A program made the position numbers and the translations under genes. Shown piece after piece: positions 19,801 to 25,070 of a stretch of 32,110 bases of DNA (the first letter of the stretch is position 1; the number at the start of each line of letters is the position of its first letter). The DNA comes from JALEGB01 sp038530925 (GTDB lineage Bacteria; Pseudomonadota; Alphaproteobacteria; Rhodobacterales; Rhodobacteraceae), in NCBI GenBank assembly GCA_038530925.1, contig JBCBCG010000018.1, forward strand, positions 1 to 32,110, written 5' to 3'. Under the pieces are notes generated by a model that saw only the letters and a program-made list of their open reading frames with translations, was not told the origin of the DNA and made no database searches.

Positions 19801-22800
19801 CTCGAAGATCGGCTCGCAGATCGTGGTGAGCGAGACGACCGGCGTGTGGCACCGCGATCCGAGCGCCGTGGCGACGCCTGAGGGCGGCTTCCGCGTCACC
19901 TGGCATGTGGAGAGCGGCGGCGACGCTTCCGGCCATGCGGTTCTGACCCGCAGCTTCGACGCCAGCGGAACCGCGACCGGCGCGACCTCGGTCGTGAACA
20001 GCGTCACGACGGGCGACCAAAACAACGCGGTCGTCGCGCGCTTCGCGCCAAGCGGCGACGATGTCCTGACCGGCGGCGCAGGCGACGACACGCTCGACGG
20101 CGGCGCCGGAGCGGATCGCGCGGTCTATGCCGGCGCGCGGGCGGATTATAGCCTCACGGACAATGGCGATGGCACTTATACGCTGACAGACAACAACACG
20201 GCGAATGGCGATGAAGGCGCGGACACGCTCTCTGGAATTGAGAGCGTCACCTTCTCCGACGGCACGGTGGCGCTGACGAGCCTGCTCAACAGCGCGCCGA
20301 CCGACATCACCTTCGCCAGCGGCGGCTCGGTGGCGGAGAACGCAGGAAACCCGACCGTTGTGGCGACGCTCGCGACGACGGACGCGGATAGCGGCGACAG
20401 CTTCAGCTACGCGATCACCAACGATCCGTCGGGCTTCTTCGAGATCTCGGGCGCGAACATCATCGTGAAATCCGGCGCCGCGATTAACTATGAGGCGGCG
20501 AGCAGCCATGATGTGACCGTTCAAGTCACCGATAGCGGTGGGCTCACCCACTCCAAAACGCTGACGCTCTCCGTCACCGATCAGGCCGAAGCGCTGACAT
20601 TGGCCAATGGCGGCGTGACCTTCAACGACAACGCCGCCGGCGGCGCCGAAACCTCGATCACGGGCGGAACCGGAAACGACGTCATCACCGCGCACGCCAG
20701 CGGCGGCGATCTGCGCGGCGGCGCTGGGAACGACACGCTGACCGGCGGCGCGGGCGACGATACGCTCATCGGCGGTGCTGGGAACGATGTGATCGATGGC
20801 GGCGGTGGGGCGGATGAGATCCGCTGGGCTATCGGCGCCGGCGTCGACGGCGTCGACGGCGGCGCAGGCGCGGACTTGTTCGTGATCGACGTCTCATCGC
20901 AAACCGACGCGATGCTTTTGATCGAAGATGGCGCGACGTTCAATGCGCGCACTGGCGGCGCGGAGGTGGCCAACGGCGTGATTGTCTCGGTCGACGGCGC
21001 ACGCATCGCGACGCTGACAGACGTCGAGCGTATCCGCATCGACAACGCCAACGACGAGACCTTCATCGACGTTCGAGGCGACTTCGCCGCCACCTCGCTG
21101 GCGCGGGACGGTATTCAGTTTCAAGGCGCGTCGCTTGCGGATGTCGCCATCCGGTATGAGCCAGGGGCCGGCGCCGACGACATCCTCGCGGATTCGAATG
21201 TGAACGCGACGATCGTCGGCAGCGCGGGCGCCGACCGCCTGGAAGGCGCGAAGTTCGTCGATTACTTGTCCTCAAGCGCCGGCGTGACGGTGGATCTAGC
21301 CTCCGGCGTCGCTGGGACCGGCGGCGACGCCGCGGGCGACGTGTTGGTGTCAATCGACAATCTGCAGGGATCCAACTACGACGATTCGCTTGCGGGCGAC
21401 GGCGCTGCGAACCGGCTCTTCGGCGCCTCGGGCGACGACACGCTGAGCGGCGGCGGCGGCGATGATGTTCTGAACGGTCAGGGCGGGTCAGATGTAATCA
21501 CGGGCGGCGCGGGCGCCGACATAGTCGCGGGCGGCAAAGACAACGACCGGCTGATCGGCGGAGCGGGCGACGATCAACTTCAGGGCGACGAGGGACAGGA
21601 CATCGCCGAATTCTCCGGCGATCGCGCGGATTACAAGATCACCCAAACGGGCGGAACGGGCTCTGCGGCGACCTATACCGTCGAACATCTCACCGGCTCG
21701 GACGGCGTCGATACGGTGAAAACCGTCGAAACGCTGCGCTTCGCCGATGGCGACATCGCGACGGCGACGCTCTATTCGCAGGGCGACACGGGCGCCGCGT
21801 CCACCGTCGTCTCTGGCGCGACCTTCTACGCCAATGGCGGGAACGACACCGTGACAGGCGCGGGCGGCGCGGAGACCATCTTCGGCGGGGCAGGCGATGA
21901 TACGCTCACCGGCGGCGCGGGGAACGATGTGATCGATGGCGGCGGTGGGGCGGATCGGATCGTTTGGAACTGGGGCGACGGCGCCGACGTGGTGAACGGC
22001 GCGGGCGGCTCGGATACGGTGACCCTGCGCGGCACACCGACCTATCCGGGCGCCTCGCATTTCCTGGTCGAGGATGGCGCGACGTTCAATGCCAGAACTG
22101 GTGGCTCGGCGAGCGTGTCGGACATCGTCATCTCCACCTCGACCGCCGCGTCGCCCACGCATCAGGACCTCTCCTGGACCGTGGCGATGACGACGTCGAA
22201 CGTCGAGAATTTTGTCATCGAGAGCATCAATGAGGAGGTCGCTCAGAACGTTTTCGTGTCCGGCGATTTCAGCGCCACCAGCCTGGCTGTGGGCGGCGTG
22301 TCCCACGCCAATGTGTGGGATGGTCCTGGCGAATACGACGCTATCAACTACTATGGCGACGCTTCGGGCAACAGCTTTACGGTGGTGAATGGCTTCGGCC
22401 GGTTCGAAGGCGGCGACGGAGCCGACATCTTAACCGGCGGCGCGTCGAACACCGACACGTTCATCGCGGGCGCCGGCGGCGACACGATCGATGGCGGCGC
22501 CGGCTCCCGAGACCATTTGTCTTACGAGAATGACACCGCTGGCGTGACAGTGAACCTCGCGACGGGCGCCGCCTCGGACGGCCTGGCCGCGGGCGATACG
22601 ATCTCCAATATCGAGCAGGTGACCGGCGGCTCGGGTGACGACACTCTGACTATCGGCGATCTCGGGCTGGCGCCTGGCCAGCGGGGCGTCGCGCGAGGCG
22701 GTGACGGAAACGACACGCTGACCGGCGGCGCTCAATTCGACACGCTCTACGGCGGCGCGGGCGACGACACGTTTCATCTCACCGCCGGCGGCGATCAATT

Positions 22801-25015
22801 GTTCGGCAGCGCGCTCGAAGGAACAAACGTGCAAGGGTTCGACACCGTCATCGTCGGCGGCTCGACGGCGGGGTTCGAGCTAGGGCTCGACGGCGCGAAC
22901 CATCTCTCAGTGATCGACATCGACGCCGCCGACGGCGATATCGGCGCGTCAATGACGCTGGGCATGTCAGAGATCCGCTTTACGGATTTGACTGTCGATG
23001 TGACTGATGTGAGCCGAGTGACCGCGTCGTCTCTCAGCGCAGACGGAACCGCCAACGTGATCGTCGGCGGCTCTGACAATGAGTCGATCAGCGCTGGCGG
23101 CGGCAACGACGTCGTCTTCGCCTCTGGCGGCGCCGACACCGTGGTTGGCGGAACGGGCGACGATATCATCTTCGGCGGAGCGGGCGCGGATGAGATCCGC
23201 TGGGCGATCGGCGACGGCGTCGACATTGTCGATGGCGGCGCTGGTGTGGACACGGTGGTTATAAGCGGCGGGTTTCCGTATGAAATCCTCGTCGAAGATG
23301 GCGCGACGTTCAACGCGCGCACAGGCGGCTCCGTCGACGCATCGGCGATTATGATTTCGCAGTCGGACGACGTTAATCCATCACACACGGACGCCGCGGC
23401 GTGGGATCTGATCATGACCACGACCAATGTCGAGACGTTCGAGATCTCAGTGTGGACCGGGCCGACGAGCGGCGTCATCAACGTCTCTGGCGATTTTAGC
23501 GGAACGAGCCTCGCGGCGGGAGGCGTCGCCTTCCCCTCAAGCTGGAGCGCCGCGAACCACAACGGCTTCATCTTGTATTACGGATCGTCGAACGGCGACA
23601 CGTTTTCCGTCACTTCTGAGGCTGCGTCTTTCACGGGCGGCGCTGGCGACGACCAGTTCACCGGCGCTGAAGGAAATGACAGCTTCCTCGGCGGCGCTGG
23701 CGCGGATCGGTTCGATGGAGGGTCCGGCGGTTACGACAGCGTCTATTACACGAGCGACACCACCGGCGTGAGTGTGAACCTCCAAACCGGCGTCGGCCTT
23801 CATGGCGACGCTGCGGGCGACACGCTTGTGGGCATCGAGCGGGTTGAGGGCGGCTCGGGCGACGATACGCTGACCATCGGCGACATCACCATCGCCTCAA
23901 TCCCGGCGCGCGCTTTGGGCGGCGCGGGCGACGACACGCTGACCGGCGGCGCGCAACGCGACGAACTCCAAGGCGGCGCGGGCGATGACACCTTTCACCT
24001 GACCGCGGGCGGCGACACGCTCTATGGCGGCTCGACCTCGGCGGGCGCGGGCGCCGACAGGGTGGTCACGGGCGGATCGATTTTTGATTTCGATCTCAGC
24101 ACGAACAACGCCGAGGATTGGATCGACATCGAAGATATGAACGCCGCCGACGGCGATCTCGGGGTGAGTTCGCTGCATGACATGTCGTCCATCGTCTTCA
24201 CTGATTTCACCTTGGACGTATCGAGCGCGGTGTTGACTCGCGAGGCGACGACGAACGGAACGGGCGGCGCCGAGGTCATCATCGGGTCGGATGAGACGAG
24301 CCTTAATCCCAACAATGTCATCAACGCCGCAGGCGGGAACGACATCGTATTCGGCGGCGCGGGCGATGACACGCTTCGCGGGGATGCGGGAGACGACCGT
24401 CTGTTCGGCGGCGTCGGGAACGACTCGTTGCAGGGCGGCGGAGGCGGCGACATCTTGCATGGCGGTCGTGGCGACGATGCGCTGAACGGTAATGGCGGCG
24501 TCGACACGGCTGTCTTCAGCGGCGACATCGCGACCTATTCCTTCAGCTTCAACAGCGGCGATTTGCGCGTTCAGGATCGCGTCGGCTCGGATGGAACCGA
24601 CGATCTGCGCAATATCGAGACGCTGGAGTTCGACGGCTCGGCCTACACCGCGGATCTGAGCGGCTCGAGCGGCGCGGACACGTTCTCAGCCAGCGGCGCG
24701 GGCGCGCATCTCTTGGTCGGCGATGGCGGGGACGATGTGTTCGAGATCGAGGCGAGCTCGGATCAGGACTTCATCTCGGGCGGGTCGGGGTCGGACCTGA
24801 TCGAGCTGCGCGGCTTTGACGACGGCTTCATCACCACCGACAACTCGACGAGCTATCAGACCAATGGCTGGACGCTGACGCTGACTGATGGAACGATCCA
24901 AAGCACATCGGCGAATGAAGTGGTGTTGTCGGCGAACGCCGCCGGCCGAGTCACTTTCTCCGGCGGCTTAGGAGAAATCGAGTTCTCCGAACTCGAGAGC
25001 GTCTCCTGGACCTGA
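10076..25015 (+). CDS. Giant multidomain RTX protein (probable type I secreted adhesin)
   Basis: 4,979 residues (roughly 490-500 kDa by estimate), start ATG 10076 with AGGGGG upstream; a GTG at 10052 is in frame but poorly placed. No signal peptide. The order is: acidic Ala/Pro-rich N-terminus; two cadherin-like domains; RTX nonapeptide block (GGxGxDxLx); a cadherin split by a five-blade FG-GAP array; RTX block; cadherin; mixed RTX blocks; cadherin; more RTX; a seven-blade propeller-like array; cadherin; RTX interrupted by a second seven-blade array; cadherin; large duplicated RTX units; and a beta-rich C-terminus ending ESVSWT that should hold the uncleaved secretion signal. RTX repeats bind calcium and fold after export. 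I noticed no cysteine. The adjacent divergent ABC/HlyD genes are the likely exporter. Adhesion or cell-surface binding is inferred from the cadherin and propeller content; no enzyme domain was recognised. Confidence 0.93.
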   Translation: MSDQNQKNGDVDIEIAALVVDDSDSDLIGKDANQYRNHSLAEDEDAETADGLTAGVVAASGAEVVNATLTSGFKPFWFVGETEERAARDFDAAAATGADAEFEDASGAAETAPRSVSIALDAGWIEGAEPSAARAAETGPGVAIPLVDLEGLQLLDAAGEPDALETEPATGEPTIPGGAGPSAADRSSEGEEEGLGAELITARDAPHEAEAHPQEAAAKAALEDASLEEEEPAEAAPAPADAPAAPVIVQPAPPAPDFAPSDLMMSANAVSESVAPGGAVATLHARDAEQSTGFEFDLLSDPSGLFAISGDQLVLRPGLSLDYETAQEHSVVIRVTDRSGGERTETVAIHVTDDDEFDVTLVSDASAAANTVNEAAADGASVGITARAVDADGTDSVSYSLSDDAGGRFQIDPSTGVVTVADASLLDFEDAASHAITVLATSTDGSTASQTYSIAVTDAAETLSVAGTFVDAGVAETSITGSAGADDITAHADGGDLRGGEGEDTLRGGAGDDVLDGGAARDRLLGGEGADTLRGGDGADILKGEAGDDVIYGGADGDNITGGAGADEMHGGDGVDTVRYQQDVDGVVVDLATQTASGGEAQGDTLSGFERAVGGQGDDRLSGDAGENMLVGNEGDDVLEGRGGDDRLQGDEGDDVIDGGAGEDRLEGGADNDTITGGDGDDEIDGGAGVDVAVFSGNWADYTITTDGAPTPTYTLTHKSAGADGQDTVTNVETFRFADGDVAAADIVNDAPTDIDFASGGAVAETAAHGATVGVLSVADADAGDTHHFELTDDAGGLFAINASTGEITVTAPNPFAGITLGAESAPVMVDLDGDGDLDLISGSDAGDIVYFENTGSATSASFGPAQTNPFGLADLGDDAHVDLADIDGDGDVDLFAGSQNGVVVFFENTGSASAPAFTQRTGADNPLNVDVGDDAAITLVDLDQDGDQDAVIGRNDGTIKYYENTGDSADASFTERTGGANPFNGIDHGGDAVVTFGDVDGDGDLDMYVGEDWGESFFYENTGTATNPNFVMDLTADPFRLTDIGDDAAPHLADVDGDGVLDLLVGEEGDSGKINFFPSGGSLNYEAATSHNVTVRVTDGAGNSYTETLTLGVTDVAEDVALWIGGETIVDTGVGELSINGESGDDDITTGAGDDVITTGGGVNTVRAGAGDDHITGSGRDTIYAGDGDDTVVISGTQAAPDTIYGEGGNDDITGGNGDQTIYGGDGDDTLRGGDDLRTPDRDVLDGGAGDDTLISGFTIYNSGDLTHGDTLRGGDGNDTLIGGLAFDTLSGGFGDDTMTGGGGDDVLTGGGGTDTAVYSGAASDYLVVDNGDGTFTVTDQNTGDGLDEGVDTLSSVETLSFSDGAVSLAAAVDDAPTDITFASGGSVAENSANPTVVATLASTDADSGDTFSYSITNDPSGFFEISGAKIIVKSGAAIDYETATSHDVTVQVTDSAGLTVSKALTLTVTDVAETLTLADGGVTFDDNAAGSVRETSVAGGAGDDDITAHDDGGNVRGGDGADTLRGGGGFVHLFGDGGNDTFIGGDGLTTMYGGDGDDTFYAGTGISTMYGEGGTDTAVFSGDFSDYRFSISAWDHSVTLTDMRAGSPNGSAQLVAMDTLSFADRDATMTTLTNSNNNWTGGAGSQIVLGMSGKDNLDGGAGDDVLFGGDGNDTLTGGAGDDNIIGGFWNLGGNDTAVFSGNYGDYSFVASNERVTVSDNRSGANDGVDTVSLVETYRFNDVDVSVFTGALGADNRTGGAGADIILGRSGDDVISGAGGDDHLFGDGDNDTLTGGAGNDALDGGEGADIAVFSGNRSDYTVTSDGAPTPTFTVVHRNGGADGVDTVTNVETFRFDDGDVLLADILQNPPTDITFASGGSVAENAANPTVAATLATTDPNGGDSFTYAITNDPSGFFEISGANIIVKSGAALNFETATSHDVTVEVTDSTGFTHSKTLTLTVADQGESLLLGDSGATFDDSGAGVSEHSITGGAGADDITAHADGGDLRGGGGDDTLRGGAGDDTLDGGAGADDLTGGAGADDLDGGAGADDLRGGDGNDDLDGGDDDDELRGGAGDDVIKGGSGADVAFFTGSMADYDIDAGGLWFTIDDTRSGSNDGTDTVRGVETFRFADRDAAVFSDDANADSFTGGAAHDVVYGRGGDDVLAGGAGDDVLLGHNDDDTLTGGAGDDILDGGANNDTAVFSGDLGEYSFGRDANGDLLVIDSVAGRDGTDTVRDVETLQFADLSVDMGSALVMADAPTMTAGDDVALGGAGADTIAGGDGADRLIGGAGDDALTGGAGNDDLRGGAGTDTAVFSGDFADFAVSFDGTRFTLVDGDTADGLDEGTDAVQGIDAFRFAGVDVSLDAVRGAAGLSGPQVTAATAFTGAELQVNTHTASYQSDPQIVALQDGGFVTIWTSIGQDGSGSGVYGRIFGADGAPDGGEFLVNTLTTNIQQKPSATALEGGGFVVAWESWEGSDQIKAQVFNSAGAKQGAEIAVNTTEIGQDRYPQVAALADGGFVVVWEGDASSGESVRAQRFDAAGTPTGSEIEVYANSGDVSLPDVTVLADGSMVVVWDAPGASGDDVYLQRVNADGSLNGSVETVATGVGSQRIPDVAALADGGFVVTYLDQGVGMVTARVYGADGAPIGAGFSVQQSNMFESNPTVVARPDGGFTVAWQTNAVDGSGSGIAARSFDASGTAISDEMVVNGTTIGQQDDPSLAVLADGRLAAVYEGLDADDSGVFVRVSEPSVAENASAGTVIATLGDGGWADAPTGYRITDASGATIVHSDFEVVGGEIRLKAGASLNFEGAASQTVHVVADYAGYSSPARAFTINTTDIAETITLADGGVTLDDSVAGGVAETSITGGTGNDVITAHASGGDLRGGAGNDTLTGGAGDDTLTGDGPGFTLVAYESANAAGSETEIFAQIVNEAGAVVVSEFSLSGGLSGADQAFPSVTALADGRFVVSWNDVGASTEQARFQIVDQTGATALGSPAAVQASAVDSPTTLNSAPAVASLSDGGFVVVWEEGPGGWPAGGNSSVHAQRFDADGDPVGSSIRVDAGGAGVHGRPAVHGLDNGEFVVTWNQDNASTPTLAPQGAPQDIMMRVFETDGVTTPTAKIAATQVDTVAGSGEGSGYQIFSSVQVLGNGDLVVSWESNWRPNVSDETWSNAYARVMKADGTPVSSEILVNTIAPGDRAQDSAWITPLEGGGFVVLFSNLMADNGSYTAINAQRFADDGSKIGSQIVVSETTGVWHRDPSAVATPEGGFRVTWHVESGGDASGHAVLTRSFDASGTATGATSVVNSVTTGDQNNAVVARFAPSGDDVLTGGAGDDTLDGGAGADRAVYAGARADYSLTDNGDGTYTLTDNNTANGDEGADTLSGIESVTFSDGTVALTSLLNSAPTDITFASGGSVAENAGNPTVVATLATTDADSGDSFSYAITNDPSGFFEISGANIIVKSGAAINYEAASSHDVTVQVTDSGGLTHSKTLTLSVTDQAEALTLANGGVTFNDNAAGGAETSITGGTGNDVITAHASGGDLRGGAGNDTLTGGAGDDTLIGGAGNDVIDGGGGADEIRWAIGAGVDGVDGGAGADLFVIDVSSQTDAMLLIEDGATFNARTGGAEVANGVIVSVDGARIATLTDVERIRIDNANDETFIDVRGDFAATSLARDGIQFQGASLADVAIRYEPGAGADDILADSNVNATIVGSAGADRLEGAKFVDYLSSSAGVTVDLASGVAGTGGDAAGDVLVSIDNLQGSNYDDSLAGDGAANRLFGASGDDTLSGGGGDDVLNGQGGSDVITGGAGADIVAGGKDNDRLIGGAGDDQLQGDEGQDIAEFSGDRADYKITQTGGTGSAATYTVEHLTGSDGVDTVKTVETLRFADGDIATATLYSQGDTGAASTVVSGATFYANGGNDTVTGAGGAETIFGGAGDDTLTGGAGNDVIDGGGGADRIVWNWGDGADVVNGAGGSDTVTLRGTPTYPGASHFLVEDGATFNARTGGSASVSDIVISTSTAASPTHQDLSWTVAMTTSNVENFVIESINEEVAQNVFVSGDFSATSLAVGGVSHANVWDGPGEYDAINYYGDASGNSFTVVNGFGRFEGGDGADILTGGASNTDTFIAGAGGDTIDGGAGSRDHLSYENDTAGVTVNLATGAASDGLAAGDTISNIEQVTGGSGDDTLTIGDLGLAPGQRGVARGGDGNDTLTGGAQFDTLYGGAGDDTFHLTAGGDQLFGSALEGTNVQGFDTVIVGGSTAGFELGLDGANHLSVIDIDAADGDIGASMTLGMSEIRFTDLTVDVTDVSRVTASSLSADGTANVIVGGSDNESISAGGGNDVVFASGGADTVVGGTGDDIIFGGAGADEIRWAIGDGVDIVDGGAGVDTVVISGGFPYEILVEDGATFNARTGGSVDASAIMISQSDDVNPSHTDAAAWDLIMTTTNVETFEISVWTGPTSGVINVSGDFSGTSLAAGGVAFPSSWSAANHNGFILYYGSSNGDTFSVTSEAASFTGGAGDDQFTGAEGNDSFLGGAGADRFDGGSGGYDSVYYTSDTTGVSVNLQTGVGLHGDAAGDTLVGIERVEGGSGDDTLTIGDITIASIPARALGGAGDDTLTGGAQRDELQGGAGDDTFHLTAGGDTLYGGSTSAGAGADRVVTGGSIFDFDLSTNNAEDWIDIEDMNAADGDLGVSSLHDMSSIVFTDFTLDVSSAVLTREATTNGTGGAEVIIGSDETSLNPNNVINAAGGNDIVFGGAGDDTLRGDAGDDRLFGGVGNDSLQGGGGGDILHGGRGDDALNGNGGVDTAVFSGDIATYSFSFNSGDLRVQDRVGSDGTDDLRNIETLEFDGSAYTADLSGSSGADTFSASGAGAHLLVGDGGDDVFEIEASSDQDFISGGSGSDLIELRGFDDGFITTDNSTSYQTNGWTLTLTDGTIQSTSANEVVLSANAAGRVTFSGGLGEIEFSELESVSWT
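10870..11458 (+). other. Two tandem cadherin-like domains
   Basis: Two domains of about 90-104 residues. The first carries NAVSESVAPG, the LDYE motif (SLDYETAQEHSV) and ends HVTDD. The second carries NTVNEAAADG, LDFEDAASHAI and ends VTDAAE. NExxxxG, L(D/N)YE and V(R/Q)VTD are the usual calcium-binding and strand signatures of bacterial cadherin-like repeats in RTX adhesins. Confidence 0.8.
11509..12160 (+). repeat. RTX calcium-binding nonapeptide block 1
   Basis: About 20 tandem units of the GGxGxDxLx type. They are interrupted once by a GVVVDLATQTASGG-type insert (about 11,820-11,920), a known companion segment of RTX blocks. An FSG-xxx-DY beta unit (VFSGNWADYTI, about 12,157-12,320) follows and ends in VETFRFADGD. 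Confidence 0.9.
12320..13432 (+). other. Cadherin-like domain split by an FG-GAP array
   Basis: The N-terminal part (12320-12511) runs from NDAPTDIDFASGG to GEITVTA. The C-terminal part (13313-13432) runs from SGGSLNYEAATSH to VTDVAE. Together they make about 104 residues, which matches the intact copy at 14198-14500 (about 101 residues). The break falls just before the conserved LNYE motif. Confidence 0.8.
12512..13312 (+). repeat. Five FG-GAP/VCBS-like repeats inserted in a cadherin domain
   Basis: 267 residues. Five repeats of about 53 residues each begin with an NPF/NPL-like head and then carry a DxDxDGxxD calcium loop (DLDGDGDLD, DIDGDGDVD, DLDQDGDQD, DVDGDGDLD, DVDGDGVLD). The first four end in YFENTG-like strands and the last ends NFFPSG. 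This is the pattern of integrin-type beta-propeller repeats. Five copies could form a small propeller or part of one. Confidence 0.82.
13480..14195 (+). repeat. RTX block 2 and FSG-xxx-DY unit
   Basis: Many GGxGxDxLx-type units with several irregular spacers occupy about 13,480-14,025. A VYSGAASDYLV unit then ends in VETLSFSDGA. The unit recurs eleven times in the protein (VFSGxxxDYxx ... DGxDTxxxVExLxFxD) and usually separates an RTX block from the next cadherin or RTX block. Confidence 0.85.
14198..14500 (+). other. Cadherin-like domain (fourth)
   Basis: About 101 residues from DDAPTDITFASGG to TVTDVAE, with SVAEN, IDYETATSHDV and VQVTDS motifs. It is the cleanest uninterrupted copy of the family and a useful reference for the split copy upstream. 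Confidence 0.85.
14560..15679 (+). repeat. Alternating short RTX blocks and three FSG-xxx-DY units
   Basis: Three rounds of a short RTX block followed by a FSG-xxx-DY unit (VFSGDFSDYRF, VFSGNYGDYSF and VFSGNRSDYTV). The RTX runs here are short, about 3-7 nonapeptides each. Confidence 0.82.
15680..15979 (+). other. Cadherin-like domain (fifth)
   Basis: About 100 residues from NPPTDITFASGG to VADQGE. Bases 15809-15861 are identical over 53 bp to bases 20420-20472 in the seventh cadherin-like domain. Confidence 0.85.
16040..17200 (+). repeat. RTX blocks with three FSG-xxx-DY units
   Basis: A long nonapeptide block (about 16,040-16,340) is followed by FFTGSMADYDI, a short RTX block, VFSGDLGEYSF, another short RTX block and VFSGDFADFAV. 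The last unit ends near 17,190, just before the first long propeller-like array. Confidence 0.83.
17249..18322 (+). repeat. Seven-blade propeller-like array 1 in the RTX protein
   Basis: 358 residues divided into seven repeats of about 51. Each has the core ADGGFVVxW and the ending AQRFDAxGxxxGxE followed by xxVN. Such repeats are commonly seen in large RTX proteins and probably form a beta-propeller, inferred here from copy number and strand pattern. The array lies between the last FSG-xxx-DY unit and the sixth cadherin-like domain, not inside either. Confidence 0.75.
18323..18607 (+). other. Cadherin-like domain (sixth, divergent)
   Basis: About 95 residues from SEPSVAENASAG to NTTDIAE. 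It keeps SVAEN, LNFEGAASQTV and the terminal TDIAE but is more divergent than the other copies, with a GYRITDASGATIV middle. Confidence 0.75.
18660..18799 (+). repeat. RTX half-block before propeller-like array 2
   Basis: About 46 residues of nonapeptide repeats ending GGAGDDTLTGDG, where array 2 begins. It contains the first copy (18674-18788) of a perfect 115-bp repeat; the second copy is 20654-20768. Confidence 0.85.
18800..20050 (+). repeat. Propeller-like array 2, inserted within an RTX block
   Basis: 417 residues of the same repeat family as array 1, with longer and more diverged blades. The array opens with a partial blade (PGFTLVAYES) and closes with the missing strands of that blade (VVNSVTTGDQNNAVVARF). 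That is the circular closure expected of a seven-blade propeller. Nonapeptides flank it directly: DDTLTGDG before and SGDDVLTGGAGDD after. Confidence 0.75.
20051..20290 (+). repeat. RTX half-block after array 2 and FSG-xxx-DY-type unit
   Basis: About two nonapeptides (SGDDVLTGGAGDDTLDGG) followed by VYAGARADYSL and the usual TLSGIESVTFSDG ending. It reads as the downstream half of the RTX block interrupted by array 2. Confidence 0.8.
20291..20590 (+). other. Cadherin-like domain (seventh)
   Basis: About 100 residues from SAPTDITFASGG to VTDQAE, nearly identical in protein sequence to the fifth domain. It shares a perfect 53-bp DNA segment with it. Confidence 0.85.
20807..24240 (+). repeat. 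Long tandem duplicated units near the C-terminus
   Basis: Three related units begin at GADEIRW/GADRIVW (20807, 21947 and 23183). Each contains EDGATFNARTGG and a GDFxxTSLxxxGV motif. Units two and three also share NLxTG, GGSGDDTLTIGD, GGAQ-xDxLxGGAGDDTFHLTAGGD, AADGD and a final F/ITD(L/F)T(V/L)DV segment, and are about 1.1-1.2 kb long. Unit one is complete only in its first 320 bp and continues into different RTX content that includes EFSGDRADYKI. Confidence 0.75.
24300..25015 (+). other. C-terminal RTX block and probable secretion signal region
   Basis: A final run of nonapeptides (about 24,330-24,500) and a VFSGDIATYSF unit are followed by about 120 residues rich in Ser, Thr, Asp and hydrophobic residues. 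Type I secretion signals are uncleaved and lie in the last 50-100 residues, so this end is the expected site. No consensus motif can be pointed to. Confidence 0.55.
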
Positions 25016-25070
25016 CGCGCGGGATCGCGCCGCGCTCATCCTCGCTCTGGCGTTAGTCCTCGCCCTGCCG
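25016..25070. other. Convergent gap with an 18-bp tandem repeat
   Basis: 55 bp between the RTX stop and the stop of the converging gene. Bases 25040-25057 and 25058-25075 are imperfect 18-bp direct repeats, and the second one contains the stop codon of the minus-strand gene. No stem with a T-run terminator was recognised. Confidence 0.55.
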
